Shown: positions 20,501 through 31,172, counted from the stretch's first letter. The stretch is DNA of 64,000 nt from Xenorhabdus indica (GCF_014467235.1 NZ_NKHP01000010.1:91456-155455), one strand, 5' to 3'. The notes: generated by a model from the letters alone, not told the origin. Numbers and translations: made by a program.

Positions 20501-21066
20501 CTATAGGAACATATTCTGGTTCAGTCAGTAAAATCCGTATTCGTGCAACAACAATTACTGATTTTGATCGTAAAGAGGTCATTATTCCTAATCGGGCATT
20601 TGTTACAGAGCGCCTGATTAACTGGACACTTTCTGACACAATCACCCGTATTATCATTAAGGTGGGTGTTGCATATGGTTCTGATCTCGATAAGGTGAAA
20701 GAAGTGATGTTACAGGCGGCGAAAAGTAACCCCCGCGTCATGAACGAACCAGAACCTCAGGTTTATTTCATGAGTTTCGGGGCTAGCACACTGGATCATG
20801 AATTAAGGTTATATGTGCGGGAATTAGGTGATCGCAGTCGCACGGTTGATGAAGTTAACCGCAGTATAGATAAATTGTGCCGGGAAAATGATATCAATAT
20901 TGCGTTCAATCAGTTGGAAGTCTATTTGCATAATGGACAGGGAAATAGCCTGCAAGAAGTTCAAAAGACGATGGTTCAAAATTCTGTGGCTCAGCCCTTC
21001 ATGAGCAGTGGTCAACGTTATTCAGATGAACATCCAGCCTCTGACGACAAGCCTCTCTTACCTTAA
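17578..21066 (+). CDS. mscK: mechanosensitive channel MscK (KefA), potassium-dependent
   Basis: MscK is a large MscS-family channel that opens under membrane tension and K+ to release solutes. The protein has up to 1162 residues: a signal segment, then a long periplasmic coiled-coil region (~60-480; E. coli-like words ASYNSQLIGLQTQPERAQN and QSERGLKEQVKVLRGSLLLSRI), about eleven membrane helices, and the C-terminal MscS core QWLAAALSVGLGFGLQEIFA with VRIGDTVTIG. E. coli MscK has 1120 residues. The start is uncertain: the ATG at 17578 gives an E. coli-like MVPFNHY opening; an in-frame ATG at 17647 puts a clean signal peptide first. Neither has a strong ribosome site. Confidence 0.93.
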   Translation: MVPFNHYLSAVLNKGVLCNKRPGMLYFRFLGLVSLFILLSCFFHPAMAAFSSDVPTRDDIQNQLKVLTERKEHTVEEKASIVDLEKTLSFFDKIDQVKLDSEQLKKNLQELPQKSQQLTTELASLKNNSQQNENEYKQNLATLSLKQLEAKLNNTLNNLQKAQDNLASYNSQLIGLQTQPERAQNLLYHNVQRLQQIRNQLNNAITEQSEVRHTEIELLLVEQSFLMQQKDYQKESLQVNTQLQTLLQLQRDYTSFQIEQLERYVQLIQDIVNGRHLIVSEETAKEVQNSDDTNPHIQSNPLVREEIEINRDLSERLVAATRDNNQLVQKKIQVKNFLDRAIQSERGLKEQVKVLRGSLLLSRILFQEQLKVPRNVLTKDLPTKIADLRLEQFEIAQQRDQLYLVNDYINQLLNQHVSEIQNEPQEMVGEIRNAIEQLLEIRRDLLNQLNNLLGQQITHAINLQMDQQELLDVSQSLEQTLVQQIFWVNSNKPMNWAWLKSLPALAHEELTHFNIHFTISGLITGLQNSIHFVIPLLLVGLFLRWQTKSINVQLKKISAEVGQLRRDSQLHTPLALILTLIKTLPLAFIILAIGYWYSKSGDELGELVWGFSRQLALFWIVYRCSYQILDKGGLGEQHFSLNKELCSLFRKNLARLSLALLPLLFWVTLGVKHPLRLSDDVIGQCTVLICLFFVFIFIFPFCRQVWREKSSHMIQTIVVTTLTFAPLVLIVLTVSGYFYTTLRLSERWLYSGYLLLLWHICYQSCLRGLSLAARSIAYRRAVARRQAQAKEGAEGEVVEEPPMALDLINQQSLRLTTMVLFLIFFMAFYWTWSDLVTVFSYLDGINLWQYSTATELGNVLQHVTLKDLALSIAMLVISWVMMRNLPGLLEVLVLSRLQLQQGSSYAIKTTLTYFIIGVGGISALATLGVSWNKLQWLAAALSVGLGFGLQEIFANFVSGLIILFERPVRIGDTVTIGTYSGSVSKIRIRATTITDFDRKEVIIPNRAFVTERLINWTLSDTITRIIIKVGVAYGSDLDKVKEVMLQAAKSNPRVMNEPEPQVYFMSFGASTLDHELRLYVRELGDRSRTVDEVNRSIDKLCRENDINIAFNQLEVYLHNGQGNSLQEVQKTMVQNSVAQPFMSSGQRYSDEHPASDDKPLLP

Positions 21067-21099
21067 GGAATGATTTTAAAAAAATGACTTTAAAAAAAT

Positions 21100-21125
21100 A
21101 TGCCTGATGATTGTTTATCAGGCAT
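21100..21125. terminator. bidirectional terminator between mscK and rsmS
   Basis: ATGCCTGAT-N8-ATCAGGCAT is followed by TTTTTC on the plus strand and flanked by an A-run (T-run on the minus strand). It serves convergent mscK and priC-rsmS. Its right arm includes the rsmS stop codon. Confidence 0.88.
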
Positions 21126-21288
21126 TTTTCTCAGATTGTTGAGACTCTTGTTTTAGTTTCCCTTGAAAGTCATGTTTAACGATTTCTAATGCAGCTAATG
21201 CGATTTCAGGGGAAATTTCATTGCATTCGAGTAGATAAATAAGATCTACTGCAAGTTTAACTTCAGCGGGTGCATTTTCGAAAACCAT
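21118..21288 (-). CDS. rsmS: small pleiotropic protein RsmS (YbaM)
   Basis: A 56-residue protein of the YbaM/RsmS family. [28 protein letters not shown] matches E. coli YbaM (53 residues) closely. The related Pectobacterium RsmS affects secondary metabolism and virulence regulation, and the mechanism is not well known. A longer frame from 21366 runs into priC and has no support. The ATG at 21288 follows TAGAGGAATAATCGTG and fits the family. It lies 17 nt after priC on the same strand, as in E. coli. Confidence 0.9.
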   Translation of the reverse strand: MVFENAPAEVKLAVDLIYLLECNEISPEIALAALEIVKHDFQGKLKQESQQSEKNA

Positions 21289-21305
21289 CACGATTATTCC
21301 TCTAA

Positions 21306-21848
21306 TTAATCTGAATGTTCCTGCTTTTCTATCGCTTTTTCTATACGCATCAATGCCTGACGGCAACGAGCAAGCCTTCCTGCCAGAGCGGCGATTTCTT
21401 TTTGCAGTTTATATTTATTTGCTAATACAACTTGTTGATTTAGTTGTAACTCACGATCATCAATCATTGCCATTAAACGGCGTTCATAATCTTGATGTTC
21501 GGCTAAACGTTGGTAAAGATCTCGCTCTTGTGACTGTCGATCAAACTGATCTTCTTGCCTGCGCAGTGATTGGGTGGATAATTCTCTTTTTAGAGCTTCA
21601 ATTTGTATTACTAAACGTTCAGAAAGAAACTTGACCTGTACAGTGCGATTGTTTCTGACACAATGTCTTAACTGAACCATATTCTGGTTAATTTCCTGCA
21701 TATATCCACTGAGTTTATTGCTGTGGTGATGAAATAAAGCCTGATCAAAACGAGCAATTGAAAATGGGGTATCTGGCAGGGAAGTTAACTCGGTTGCCAG
21801 CATACTGATTTGTTTTTCAAGCACATCTAATAAATTTTGTATACCCAT
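21306..21848 (-). CDS. priC: primosomal replication protein PriC (N'')
   Basis: PriC is a 180-residue helical protein that helps reload DnaB at stalled forks in the PriC-Rep restart pathway. It is much diverged from E. coli overall but keeps the hallmark C-terminal half: [20 protein letters not shown] and [23 protein letters not shown]. Position and partner (priC-rsmS, minus strand, between mscK and apt) are exactly those of E. coli, which strengthens the call. Predicted mainly coiled/helical, rich in Gln and Arg. Confidence 0.9.
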   Translation of the reverse strand: MGIQNLLDVLEKQISMLATELTSLPDTPFSIARFDQALFHHHSNKLSGYMQEINQNMVQLRHCVRNNRTVQVKFLSERLVIQIEALKRELSTQSLRRQEDQFDRQSQERDLYQRLAEHQDYERRLMAMIDDRELQLNQQVVLANKYKLQKEIAALAGRLARCRQALMRIEKAIEKQEHSD

Positions 21849-22056
21849 CAGTATCCCGTTATAGTCAATAATCTTCTTGTTAAATTCTATGCCATCCGAT
21901 CATCAAAGTTATGTTTAACAACGATGCCGAACGTCATAGAGGTTAAGTTTGATACATATCAACAAATATAATCAGCAACGTGCTTTGTTGTTGCTTTTTT
22001 CCGGTAGTTTTCATAGATTTTAGCGCTTTCATTTTTTTAACTGGCTGGCATTAATT

Positions 22057-22608
22057 ATGACCGCTAACGCACAAAAACTGCAATTTATTAAAGATAGTAT
22101 TGAAACAATACCTGATTATCCCAAAGCAGGCATACTTTTCCGTGATATTACTACGCTATTGGATAATCCTGCTGCATACCAGGCGACGATTGATTTATTG
22201 GTCGCTCATTTTGAGGGAAAAGGTATCACCAAAATTGTCGGTACTGAAGCGCGTGGTTTTTTGTTTGGAGCACCTGTAGCACTGCGTTTGGGAGTGGGGT
22301 TTGTTCCTGTCCGTAAAAAAGGAAAATTACCCAGAGAAATATTAAGTGAAACTTATGATCTGGAATATGGCACTGATACATTAGAAATTCATAAAGACAG
22401 TATCAACGCCGAAGATAAAGTTCTCGTTATTGATGACCTGCTTGCAACTGGTGGTACAATCGAAGCAACAGTTCGCTTAATCCGCCGTCTTGGTGGCGAG
22501 GTTTCTGAAGCAGCTTTTATCATTGGCTTACCTGATTTGGGTGGTGCAGAGCGTTTGAAAAATCAGGGTGTTGACAGCTACATTCTCGTCGAGTTTCCTG
22601 GACACTGA
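22057..22608 (+). CDS. apt: adenine phosphoribosyltransferase Apt
   Basis: Apt salvages adenine with PRPP to AMP. The 183-residue length equals E. coli Apt. The PRPP-binding motif [17 protein letters not shown], the flexible loop [20 protein letters not shown] and the N-terminal [15 protein letters not shown] are all present. It precedes dnaX as in E. coli; a 7- to 10-bp hairpin without a clear T-run (22638-22663) separates them. Confidence 0.96.
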   Translation: MTANAQKLQFIKDSIETIPDYPKAGILFRDITTLLDNPAAYQATIDLLVAHFEGKGITKIVGTEARGFLFGAPVALRLGVGFVPVRKKGKLPREILSETYDLEYGTDTLEIHKDSINAEDKVLVIDDLLATGGTIEATVRLIRRLGGEVSEAAFIIGLPDLGGAERLKNQGVDSYILVEFPGH

Positions 22609-22637
22609 TTGTTCTGATTTTTGTATAATTGATACTT

Positions 22638-22663
22638 CAGCCTCGCCGTCCATGGTGAGGCTG
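22638..22663 (+). terminator. hairpin between apt and dnaX
   Basis: CAGCCTCGCC pairs with GGTGAGGCTG (one G-T pair) around a 6-nt loop, 30 bp after the apt stop. No T-run follows, so it may attenuate rather than terminate. dnaX may have its own promoter after it. Confidence 0.5.
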
Positions 22664-22705
22664 TGCTAGCATAATAGACAGTCGTGTTCAATCTCCTCGG
22701 TATTC

Positions 22706-24739
22706 ATGAGCTATCAGGTACTTGCCCGTAAGTGGCGCCCACAAATATTTTCTGATGTGATTGGTCAGCAACATGTGTTGACTGCATTGGCTAATGGTCT
22801 TGAACACCAGCGCCTCCATCATGCTTATCTTTTTTCCGGCACTCGTGGTGTGGGAAAAACAACTATTGCGCGTCTGTTAGCAAAGGGGCTGAATTGTGAA
22901 ACAGGTATCACAAAAACCCCTTGTGGTCAGTGTACAAACTGCCTTGAAATTGAGCAGGGACGATTTGTTGATCTGATAGAAATTGACGCTGCTTCGCGAA
23001 CAAAAGTAGAAGATACTCGTGAATTGCTGGATAACGTGCAGTATGCGCCTGCCAGAGGGCGTTTCAAAGTTTATCTTATTGACGAAGTTCACATGCTGTC
23101 ACGTCATAGCTTCAATGCCTTACTCAAGACATTGGAAGAACCGCCAGAACATGTGAAATTTCTGTTGGCAACGACTGATCCGCAGAAATTGCCGGTAACT
23201 ATTCTTTCACGTTGTTTGCAATTTCATTTGAAGGCACTGGATGTTAATCAAATCAGTGGCCAATTGGAGCATGTACTTAAGGCCGAACAAATAGAGAGCG
23301 AAGCTCGGGCCCGTCAGCTATTGGCTCGTGCGGCGGATGGCAGTATGCGTGATGCATTAAGTCTGGCCGATCAGGCCATTGCTCTCGGTGGAGGAAAACT
23401 GACAGCAGAGATTGTCAGCCAGATGCTAGGCACGCTGGATGATGAACAGCCTCTGGAAATGATAGAAGCGCTAGTTCGTGCTGATGGGCAGGTGCTTATG
23501 GCTCTGGTTGATCAGGTTGCAGCACGTGGTATGGATTGGGAAAATCTCCTGGTCGAGATGTTATCGTTGTTACATCGCATAGCCATGATCCAATTGCTGC
23601 CTCAGCGATCAGATATAGAATCGTCTTCAACAGAAGGGCGTTTGCGATTGCTGGCGAAATCAATTTCACCTAGCGATTTACAACTCTATTACCAGGCTTT
23701 ATTGGTTGGTCGTAAAGATCTCCCCTATGCGCCGGAGCGTAGAATGGGAGTTGAAATGGCATTATTGCGTGCTTTGGCGTTTCATCCCAAAACAGTTATT
23801 GAGGAAATGCCGGAATCCCATAATGTAGAAATGCCTACTGCATCGGCTATTGCAGCATCAACACCTGCACAGCAGCGTCTTATAGCTCAATCCAAACTTA
23901 ATAATTCTGGGCAAAATAATTCTGTACCTGACCATATTGTGCCTGACAATCATGTTGTCCCTGACAATATTGTCAGCAAAAAATCTACTGAACAAAAAAT
24001 GCCTCAGACATCAGAGGCAGAATCGGTAGCTGACAGTCCGACAGCAAAATTACTGCAAGCGAGGAATCTGCTTTCTCGCCAAGGAAACGATCCTCCAAAA
24101 AAGGCTGAGCCGGCAGCGTCTGTGAAGGCGAAGTCGGCAAGTTCGGCATTGGAGCGATTGGTTACGGTGGCTGAACAGCGGCCGCAATCTTTTATTCCCG
24201 AGGCGCGGGAATCTAAACTTGTAAAACAAGAAGCTTATCGCTGGCGCGCTAAAAATATTGAAAAAAAACCAGTTGCTACAACACCAAAAGCGATCAAATC
24301 AGCGCTTGAATATGAAAAGACACCAGAATTGGTGGAAAAGTTGGCTGTTGAATCTAAGCAAAGAGATCCATGGACCGCTGAAATTGATAACTTAAATATT
24401 CCAAAACTGGTTCAACAGGTGGCATTGAATGCATTTAAAGAGCAGATTAACGAAAGCCAGTTCTGCCTTCATTTACGTTCAAAACAACGTCATCTTAATT
24501 CAGCATCAGCACAGAAAACGTTAACTGAAGCATTGAGTGAATTACATGGTAAACCTATTGAACTCAGTATCATTGAAGATGATAATCCAGCGGTAAAAAC
24601 ACCGTTGGAGTGGCGACAAGCGATTTATGAAGAAAAATTGGCACAAGCTCGCCAATCCATTATTTCGGATAGAACGATTCAAACACTTCAGCAGTTATTC
24701 GATGCAGAATTGGATGAAGAAAGTATCCGGCCTGTTTAA
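22706..24739 (+). CDS. dnaX: DNA polymerase III subunits tau and gamma DnaX
   Basis: DnaX is the clamp-loader ATPase and replisome organiser. The 677-residue tau has Walker [16 protein letters not shown], the zinc cysteines [10 protein letters not shown], Walker [11 protein letters not shown], and sensor region [21 protein letters not shown]. Domain IV/V (from ~500) binds DnaB and the polymerase. It is about 34 residues longer than E. coli tau (643), partly from a Pro-Asp-Asn repeat in the linker near codons 408-423. A slippery A-AAA-AAG at 24097-24103 predicts the short gamma form. The ATG at 22706 starts [12 protein letters not shown], as in the family. Confidence 0.97.
   Translation: MSYQVLARKWRPQIFSDVIGQQHVLTALANGLEHQRLHHAYLFSGTRGVGKTTIARLLAKGLNCETGITKTPCGQCTNCLEIEQGRFVDLIEIDAASRTKVEDTRELLDNVQYAPARGRFKVYLIDEVHMLSRHSFNALLKTLEEPPEHVKFLLATTDPQKLPVTILSRCLQFHLKALDVNQISGQLEHVLKAEQIESEARARQLLARAADGSMRDALSLADQAIALGGGKLTAEIVSQMLGTLDDEQPLEMIEALVRADGQVLMALVDQVAARGMDWENLLVEMLSLLHRIAMIQLLPQRSDIESSSTEGRLRLLAKSISPSDLQLYYQALLVGRKDLPYAPERRMGVEMALLRALAFHPKTVIEEMPESHNVEMPTASAIAASTPAQQRLIAQSKLNNSGQNNSVPDHIVPDNHVVPDNIVSKKSTEQKMPQTSEAESVADSPTAKLLQARNLLSRQGNDPPKKAEPAASVKAKSASSALERLVTVAEQRPQSFIPEARESKLVKQEAYRWRAKNIEKKPVATTPKAIKSALEYEKTPELVEKLAVESKQRDPWTAEIDNLNIPKLVQQVALNAFKEQINESQFCLHLRSKQRHLNSASAQKTLTEALSELHGKPIELSIIEDDNPAVKTPLEWRQAIYEEKLAQARQSIISDRTIQTLQQLFDAELDEESIRPV
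24097..24103 (+). promoter_or_regulatory. programmed -1 frameshift site in dnaX (gamma)
   Basis: The heptamer A-AAA-AAG lies in the zero frame CCA AAA AAG. A -1 slip makes the next codons GGC TGA, so gamma would end Lys-Lys-Gly at about residue 467. An SD-like AAGGA lies about 12 nt upstream, and GCCGGC/CGGC repeats downstream could form the stimulatory stem, as in E. coli dnaX. Confidence 0.88.
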
Positions 24740-24786
24740 CCCCGCAGTGTGTATTTATACTGTGTCTACAGCAAAGAGAGAAAATT

Positions 24787-25116
24787 ATGTTTGGTAAAGG
24801 TGGTTTGGGCAATTTGATGAAACAGGCCCAGCAGATGCAAGAAAAAATGCAGAAAATGCAGGAAGAAATTGCAAATCTGGAAGTGACCGGTGAATCTGGT
24901 GCTGGTCTGGTGAAAGTTACCATTAATGGTGCACATAACTGCCGTCGAATCGAAATCGATCCAAGCCTGATGGATGATGATAAGGATATGTTGGAAGATT
25001 TGATTGCTGCGGCATTCAATGATGCGGCCCGCCGTATTGAAGAAACTCAAAAAGAAAAAATGGCCAGTGTTTCCAGTGGAATGCAATTGCCACCTGGCTT
25101 TAAGATGCCTTTCTGA
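24787..25116 (+). CDS. ybaB: nucleoid-associated protein YbaB (EbfC family)
   Basis: YbaB is a 109-residue DNA-binding dimer with tweezer-like shape, the same length as in E. coli. It opens with a glycine-rich [21 protein letters not shown] helix, then [26 protein letters not shown] and [19 protein letters not shown]. It sits between dnaX and recR, the near-universal arrangement. Its stop TGA overlaps the recR start ATG by one base, so recR is translationally coupled to it. It follows AAAGAGAGAAATT. Confidence 0.95.
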   Translation: MFGKGGLGNLMKQAQQMQEKMQKMQEEIANLEVTGESGAGLVKVTINGAHNCRRIEIDPSLMDDDKDMLEDLIAAAFNDAARRIEETQKEKMASVSSGMQLPPGFKMPF

Positions 25117-25724
25117 TGCAAACCAGTCCTCTTCTTGAATCCTTGATGGAAGCATTGCGTTGCTTACCGGGCGTAGGTCCTAAATCGGCACAACGAATGG
25201 CGTTTCATCTTTTACAACGGGATCGCAGTGGCGGTATGCGGCTTGCGCAAGCATTGACGCGCGCCATGTCTGAAATTGGTCATTGTCAGGACTGCCGGAC
25301 ATTTACAGAGCAGGAACAATGCACAATTTGTGCCAATCCCCGTCGCCAGCAAAATGGTCAAATCTGCGTGGTGGAAAGCCCCGCGGATATCCACGCAATT
25401 GAACAGACCGGTCAATTTGCAGGGCGTTATTTTGTCCTTATGGGGCATTTATCGCCGTTGGATGGTATTGGTCCAATGGATATTGGGTTGGATCGCTTGG
25501 AAGAGCGTTTGTCTTCTGAAACTCTGTCAGAAATTATTCTGGCAACCAACCCGACTGTCGAAGGAGAGGCAACGGCAAACTATATTGCGGAAATGTGCTC
25601 ACAATATGGTGTGACTGCCAGTCGTATTGCTCATGGTGTTCCCGTTGGGGGGGAACTCGAAATGGTAGATGGAACAACACTGTCCCATTCTCTTGCTGGC
25701 CGACAGAAAATTACTGATTTGTGA
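25116..25724 (+). CDS. recR: recombination mediator RecR
   Basis: RecR works with RecO (and RecF) to load RecA onto SSB-coated gaps. The 202-residue protein has the N-terminal Hh[18 protein letters not shown], a four-cysteine zinc finger in [21 protein letters not shown], and the Toprim domain starting [16 protein letters not shown], ending [21 protein letters not shown]. coli RecR has 201 residues. Its start overlaps the ybaB stop by one base (TGATG). Confidence 0.96.
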   Translation: MQTSPLLESLMEALRCLPGVGPKSAQRMAFHLLQRDRSGGMRLAQALTRAMSEIGHCQDCRTFTEQEQCTICANPRRQQNGQICVVESPADIHAIEQTGQFAGRYFVLMGHLSPLDGIGPMDIGLDRLEERLSSETLSEIILATNPTVEGEATANYIAEMCSQYGVTASRIAHGVPVGGELEMVDGTTLSHSLAGRQKITDL

Positions 25725-25760
25725 TTGCTCTCTCATTATTTTTAATGGGAAATTCCAATG

Positions 25761-25784
25761 GGTGGTGTTGCAGAGAACGCCACC
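25761..25784 (+). terminator. hairpin after recR
   Basis: GGTGGTGTT-GCAGAG-AACGCCACC forms a 9-bp stem with one G-T pair, 37 bp after recR. It is followed by ATCCATAATGCTTTATTT, only loosely T-rich. Probable terminator of dnaX-ybaB-recR. Confidence 0.6.
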
Positions 25785-25859
25785 ATCCATAATGCTTTAT
25801 TTAACTTATTGTTTTTACTGAGTTATATAATTAATTTCACATTCTTCTTGTTATCTGAG

Positions 25860-25888
25860 CTTGAAACTTTCAGGTTTTATCCCCATCT
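25860..25888 (+). promoter_or_regulatory. sigma-32 heat-shock promoter of htpG
   Basis: CTTGAAA, a 14-bp spacer and CCCCATCT match the sigma-32 consensus (CTTGAAA-N11-16-CCCCATNT). They lie about 55 bp upstream of the htpG start, as expected for this RpoH regulon gene. Confidence 0.9.
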
Positions 25889-25942
25889 GATTACCATCTT
25901 CCGATTTTACATATCTGAACTGGATTTAGATTGAGGTAATAA

Positions 25943-27838
25943 ATGAGCATGAAAGATCAGGAAACCCGTGGATTTCAGTCTGAAGTTAAACAATTATTGC
26001 AGTTGATGATCCACTCTCTCTATTCCAATAAAGAAATTTTTCTCCGTGAACTGATTTCAAACGCATCAGATGCTGCTGATAAATTACGCTTTCGAGCATT
26101 ATCTGCGCCTGAATTGTACGAGAATGATGCTGAGCTACGTGTTCGTCTGGCTTTAGATCAAGAGAAGAAAACTATCACCATTAGCGATAATGGTATTGGT
26201 ATGACCCGTGATGAAGTGATCGATAATCTGGGAACGATTGCAAAATCCGGTACTAAGGCATTTCTTGAATCTATCGGCTCTGACCAGGCTAAAGATAGCC
26301 AGTTGATTGGACAATTTGGTGTTGGTTTTTATTCTTCCTTTATTGTTGCTGATAAAGTGACCGTACGTACCCGTGCAGCAGGTGCGAAGGCAGAACAAGG
26401 TGTATTCTGGGAATCGACCGGTGAAGGTGATTACACAGTTGCAGATATTGAAAAGACAGATCGTGGTACAGAAATTACCTTGCATCTGCGCGAGGGGGAA
26501 AACGAGTTCCTTAACGACTGGCGTCTACGTTCTATCATTGGCAAATACTCTGATCACATTGCTTTACCTGTTGAAATTGAAACCCAAACTAAAAACGAAG
26601 AAGACGATTCAGTTACTGTCGCATGGGAAAAAATCAATAAAGCTCAAGCCTTGTGGACTCGTGGTAAAGCTGAAATCAGCGATGATGAGTATAAAGAATT
26701 CTATAAACATATCTCCCATGATTTCGCTGATCCTCTAAGCTGGAGCCACAATCGTGTTGAAGGTAAGCAGGAATACACCAGCTTACTGTATATCCCTTCT
26801 CAAGCTCCGTGGGATTTGTGGAACCGTGAACATAAACATGGTTTGAAACTGTATGTGCAGCGTGTATTCATCATGGATGAAGCTGAACAATTCATGCCAA
26901 ATTATCTGCGTTTTGTCCGTGGCCTAATTGATTCTAACGATCTGCCATTGAACGTTTCCCGTGAAATTCTGCAAGATAGTTCCATCACCCGTAATCTGCG
27001 TAGTGCATTGACTAAACGCGTATTGCAAATGCTGGATAAACTGGCAAAAGATGACGCAGAGAAATACCAAACTTTCTGGCAGCAGTTTGGTCTGGTGTTG
27101 AAAGAAGGCCCCGCTGAAGATGGTGGAAACAGAGAAGCTATCGCTAAGTTACTGCGTTTTGCCACCACTCACAATGACAGCTCTTCACAAACTGTTTCTC
27201 TGGAAGAATACGTTAGCCGCATGGCTGAAGGTCAGGAGAAGATTTACTACATTACGGCTGATAGTTATGCTGCGGCGAAGAATAGCCCACATCTGGAACT
27301 GTTCCGTAAGAAAGGCATTGAAGTTCTGTTGTTGTCCGACCGCATCGATGAATGGATGATGAGCTATCTGACTGAGTTCGATGGTAAATCATTCCAATCA
27401 GTCAGTAAGGCTGATGAATCCCTTGATAAACTGGCTGATGAGAACAAAGCCGAGCAGGAAGAAGAAGATAAAAAACTAGAACCATTCGTTGAACGCGTGA
27501 AGACACTGCTTGGTGAGCGTGTGAAAGAAGTTAAATTGACTCATCGATTGACTGATACTCCGGCGATAGTCACCACCGATGCCAACGGAATGACGACTCA
27601 AATGGCAAAACTGTTTGCAGCAGCAGGTCAGTCAGTGCCAGAAGTTAGTTATAATTTTGAACTGAACCCGGAGCATAACCTGGTGAAAAGAGCGGCTGAC
27701 ATTCAGGATGATACTCAGTTTGCTGACTGGATAGAATTATTGCTGGATCAGGCATTGTTTGCCGAACGTGGCACATTGGAAGATCCAAACCAATTCATTC
27801 GTCGTATGAATCAATTATTATCCGCTGAACAAGCATAA
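25943..27838 (+). CDS. htpG: chaperone HtpG (bacterial Hsp90)
   Basis: HtpG is the ATP-driven Hsp90 homologue. The 631-residue protein has the GHKL ATP site (REILSN-type [36 protein letters not shown]), the middle-domain catalytic Arg region [14 protein letters not shown], and the C-terminal dimerisation domain ending [15 protein letters not shown]. coli HtpG is 624 residues. The ATG at 25943 follows TGAGG at good spacing; an ATG two codons later is the E. coli-like start. It is single, with a sigma-32 promoter before it and a strong terminator after it. Confidence 0.97.
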   Translation: MSMKDQETRGFQSEVKQLLQLMIHSLYSNKEIFLRELISNASDAADKLRFRALSAPELYENDAELRVRLALDQEKKTITISDNGIGMTRDEVIDNLGTIAKSGTKAFLESIGSDQAKDSQLIGQFGVGFYSSFIVADKVTVRTRAAGAKAEQGVFWESTGEGDYTVADIEKTDRGTEITLHLREGENEFLNDWRLRSIIGKYSDHIALPVEIETQTKNEEDDSVTVAWEKINKAQALWTRGKAEISDDEYKEFYKHISHDFADPLSWSHNRVEGKQEYTSLLYIPSQAPWDLWNREHKHGLKLYVQRVFIMDEAEQFMPNYLRFVRGLIDSNDLPLNVSREILQDSSITRNLRSALTKRVLQMLDKLAKDDAEKYQTFWQQFGLVLKEGPAEDGGNREAIAKLLRFATTHNDSSSQTVSLEEYVSRMAEGQEKIYYITADSYAAAKNSPHLELFRKKGIEVLLLSDRIDEWMMSYLTEFDGKSFQSVSKADESLDKLADENKAEQEEEDKKLEPFVERVKTLLGERVKEVKLTHRLTDTPAIVTTDANGMTTQMAKLFAAAGQSVPEVSYNFELNPEHNLVKRAADIQDDTQFADWIELLLDQALFAERGTLEDPNQFIRRMNQLLSAEQA

Positions 27839-27856
27839 TTTCATTGAAATTATGGC

Positions 27857-27896
27857 AATAAACCACGCTTCAACCGAAAATTGAGCGTGGTTTATT
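27857..27896 (+). terminator. Rho-independent terminator of htpG
   Basis: AATAAACCACGCT (27857-27869) pairs perfectly with AGCGTGGTTTATT (27884-27896), followed by TTTT. A textbook terminator 18 bp after the htpG stop. Confidence 0.92.
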
Positions 27897-27933
27897 TTTT
27901 GATTAATGCGAAAACGTTTACCTGTTTTCTTGA

Positions 27934-28656
<723 letters not shown>

Positions 28657-28701
28657 TTATACAGTCGGTTCTTGATTCATTTTAATTCTAAACAGTTAGA
28701 G

Positions 28702-28723
28702 CAGGCGGTGTGAATGCCGCCTG
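28702..28723 (+). terminator. terminator of adk
   Basis: CAGGCGG-N8-CCGCCTG followed by ACTTTTACC, about 45 bp after the adk stop. Compact GC-rich stem with a short T-run. Confidence 0.8.
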
Positions 28724-28828
28724 ACTTTTACCTCACATACCATGAAACTCTCGCTCCATAAAATGTAATATGTGACTATCATAGTGTTTTATTTTTGATT
28801 ACCAGTCATTTTGATGGAGTGTTGAGGA

Positions 28829-29794
28829 ATGAGTAATCGCAATTATGGTGTTATATTGGTCAATCTTGGCACGCCAGATGAGCCTACACCAGCAGCAATC
28901 AGACGTTATTTGGCGAAATTCCTAAGTGACCGACGGGTGGTAGATATCCCTGCGTTGATTTGGAAGCCATTCTTACACGGTGTTATTCTTCCCTTCCGTT
29001 CTTCCCGTGTCGCTAAACTATACGAGGAAATCTGGACAGAAGAGGGCTCTCCTTTACTGGCTTATAGTATTCGCCAACAAAAACGATTGAGTGAAAAGCT
29101 GGGTAATATTCCTGTGGTTCTGGGGATGACTTATGGCTCACCTTCTTTACCTCAGGCAGTAGATACTTTGTTACAGCAAGGTATTGATCATTTCATCATA
29201 CTTCCTCTTTATCCCCAATATTCCAGTACAACATCGGCAGCTGTATTTGACAGTATCAGCAAAATATTGCAGGGATATCGTACCATTCCTCATTTGAATT
29301 TTATCCGTGGTTATGCAAGGCACCCTGCTTACATTGCTGCGCTGAAGGAAACAGTAGAGCAAAGTTTTGAAAAGCATGGTCAGCCCGACCGCCTTATTCT
29401 TTCTTACCATGGCATTCCTGAACGTTTAGTTAAGATGGGGGATATTTATCCAAAAGATTGCCTGGCAACAACTGAGTTTTTGTCGCAAGTGTTGGATTAT
29501 CCGGCAGATAGAATTATGATGACCTACCAATCACGTTTTGGTCGTTTGCCATGGTTAACCCCCTTCACGGATAAGACAATGGCATCGCTGCCAAAACAAG
29601 GTGTAAAACATGTTCAGGTACTATGTCCGGGGTTTGCATCTGATTGTCTTGAGACATTGGAAGAAATTAAGCAACAGAATAAAGTTGTTTTTTTGGGCGC
29701 AGGTGGAAAAAAGTTTGAATATATACCTGCACTTAACGATAATGAGGCACACATTTCGCTGTTCGAGCAATTGGTCAATAACATCGCCAGATAA
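28829..29794 (+). CDS. hemH: ferrochelatase HemH
   Basis: HemH inserts Fe2+ into protoporphyrin IX in the last step of haem synthesis. The 321-residue protein has [15 protein letters not shown] at the N-terminus, the catalytic-histidine motif [16 protein letters not shown], and the acidic motif [15 protein letters not shown] holding the catalytic Glu. E. coli HemH is 320. The start at 28829 follows GGAGTGTTGAGGA. In E. coli the next gene is aes; here a Wzz-type gene takes that place. Confidence 0.96.
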   Translation: MSNRNYGVILVNLGTPDEPTPAAIRRYLAKFLSDRRVVDIPALIWKPFLHGVILPFRSSRVAKLYEEIWTEEGSPLLAYSIRQQKRLSEKLGNIPVVLGMTYGSPSLPQAVDTLLQQGIDHFIILPLYPQYSSTTSAAVFDSISKILQGYRTIPHLNFIRGYARHPAYIAALKETVEQSFEKHGQPDRLILSYHGIPERLVKMGDIYPKDCLATTEFLSQVLDYPADRIMMTYQSRFGRLPWLTPFTDKTMASLPKQGVKHVQVLCPGFASDCLETLEEIKQQNKVVFLGAGGKKFEYIPALNDNEAHISLFEQLVNNIAR

Positions 29795-30011
29795 TGAATT
29801 GTTGGCAATCATGGATTGTTATCGAACTCCATGTTGGCAAGACCTTAGTAGATACGGATATTTTTGCCTATAGTTAACCAGCATATGTTTTGCGAGTTGT
29901 GTGATTTTTTAAGGATATTGCTTCAAAATCAACGAATTCCGTGAGTATGGAGTAGAAACTCGGCGGGCAACAATTGAGAAGCAAAATTATTTTGGATTGG
30001 AAATGTAGATA

Positions 30012-31121
30012 ATGAGTAATAAACCAGTTAAGCACGCAGATTTTTATGAGGGGCATGCAGATTATCATTCAAGGCAAGAAGATGAAATTGATCTGTTTGA
30101 ATTGTTCTCCGTAATTTTTCAATCAAAATATTTGATTATTGCAGTATCCTTTGTATTTGCCGTCATTGGCTTTGGTGTTGCATCATTCTTGCCACAAAAA
30201 TGGACCAGTACGGCTGCGGTGGTGCAACCAGGGCTGGAAGAGTTTCAGCCATTAAAGAACGCATTAACAGAGTTGCATGTTCTTAATCTCGAATCAAACC
30301 TGACAGAAGAATCGTTATATAAGCGTTTTGTTGAAAACTATAATTCACGTGTATTACGTGAAGAATATTTGGTGGATACTGATTATTTCAAAGCACTGCT
30401 TGCTAATAAAGATGAAATTACTGCCCAGAGCAAAAGAAGTTTGATCGAACAGATTGTAAATAAAAATATTTCCTCTTCCGTGCCTAAAAAAGATAAAGAT
30501 GACGAGTTTTATGAAACAACGCTCTCTTTTAGTGCCGGTACGGCGGAAGATTCTTACAAACTGTTATCTGGCTATATCAAATTTGTCTCCGCAGTTGTGC
30601 GGGATCAGGTGAAAGATGAACTGAACGATACAGTGCGTCAGAAGCTGGCTTACTCGAAAAAACTCTATGAGATTGATTTAGCCCGTATCACAAATATGCG
30701 TGCTACGGATATTGAACGATTGAAGTATGCGATTTCCATCGCCAACTCTGCGGGTATCAAAAAACCGGTCTCTAATGGTGGTGCTATCATTAAGGATGAT
30801 CCCGATTATTCAATTGCATTAGGTTCCGATGCGTTGCAACGAAAGTTGCAGATTACTGAAGGAATTACCGATTCAACAACGATAGATGCAGATTTGCGTA
30901 ACCGTCTTTTGTATATCAAAAATCTGGAAACTGTCAATATTGATAAACTTGATTTCCAGCCATTCAGATATATGCAGGAGCCTTATGAGCCAACCACGAA
31001 AGATTCACCTAAACGTCTGTTGATTCTGGTTGGTGCTGGTTTTATTGGCTTTATTCTGTCCATTATGTTTGTCCTGATGCGCCATACGGCGCGTAGCCGT
31101 CAGAAGCAGCAGACAGCTTAA
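30012..31121 (+). CDS. Wzz/FepE-type polysaccharide chain-length regulator
   Basis: A 369-residue polysaccharide copolymerase (PCP1) that sets the modal length of O-antigen or a related polymer made by Wzy. The architecture is typical. A cytoplasmic start with EDEIDLFELFSVIFQSKYLI leads into TM1 (~38-60). A large periplasmic helical domain has ALTELHVLNLESNLTEESLYKRF. TM2 (~337-360, LLILVGAGFIGFILSIMFVLM) is preceded by the proline-rich PYEPTTKDSPKRL. It resembles WzzB/FepE more than tyrosine kinases (no Walker motifs). It lies alone between hemH and gsk, away from any O-antigen cluster in this window. Exact subtype is unproven. Confidence 0.85.
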   Translation: MSNKPVKHADFYEGHADYHSRQEDEIDLFELFSVIFQSKYLIIAVSFVFAVIGFGVASFLPQKWTSTAAVVQPGLEEFQPLKNALTELHVLNLESNLTEESLYKRFVENYNSRVLREEYLVDTDYFKALLANKDEITAQSKRSLIEQIVNKNISSSVPKKDKDDEFYETTLSFSAGTAEDSYKLLSGYIKFVSAVVRDQVKDELNDTVRQKLAYSKKLYEIDLARITNMRATDIERLKYAISIANSAGIKKPVSNGGAIIKDDPDYSIALGSDALQRKLQITEGITDSTTIDADLRNRLLYIKNLETVNIDKLDFQPFRYMQEPYEPTTKDSPKRLLILVGAGFIGFILSIMFVLMRHTARSRQKQQTA

Positions 31122-31172
31122 TATATTTTATAAGCTGATGCCTTGTTAGAGGCTGATAATCATTGTAATTTT

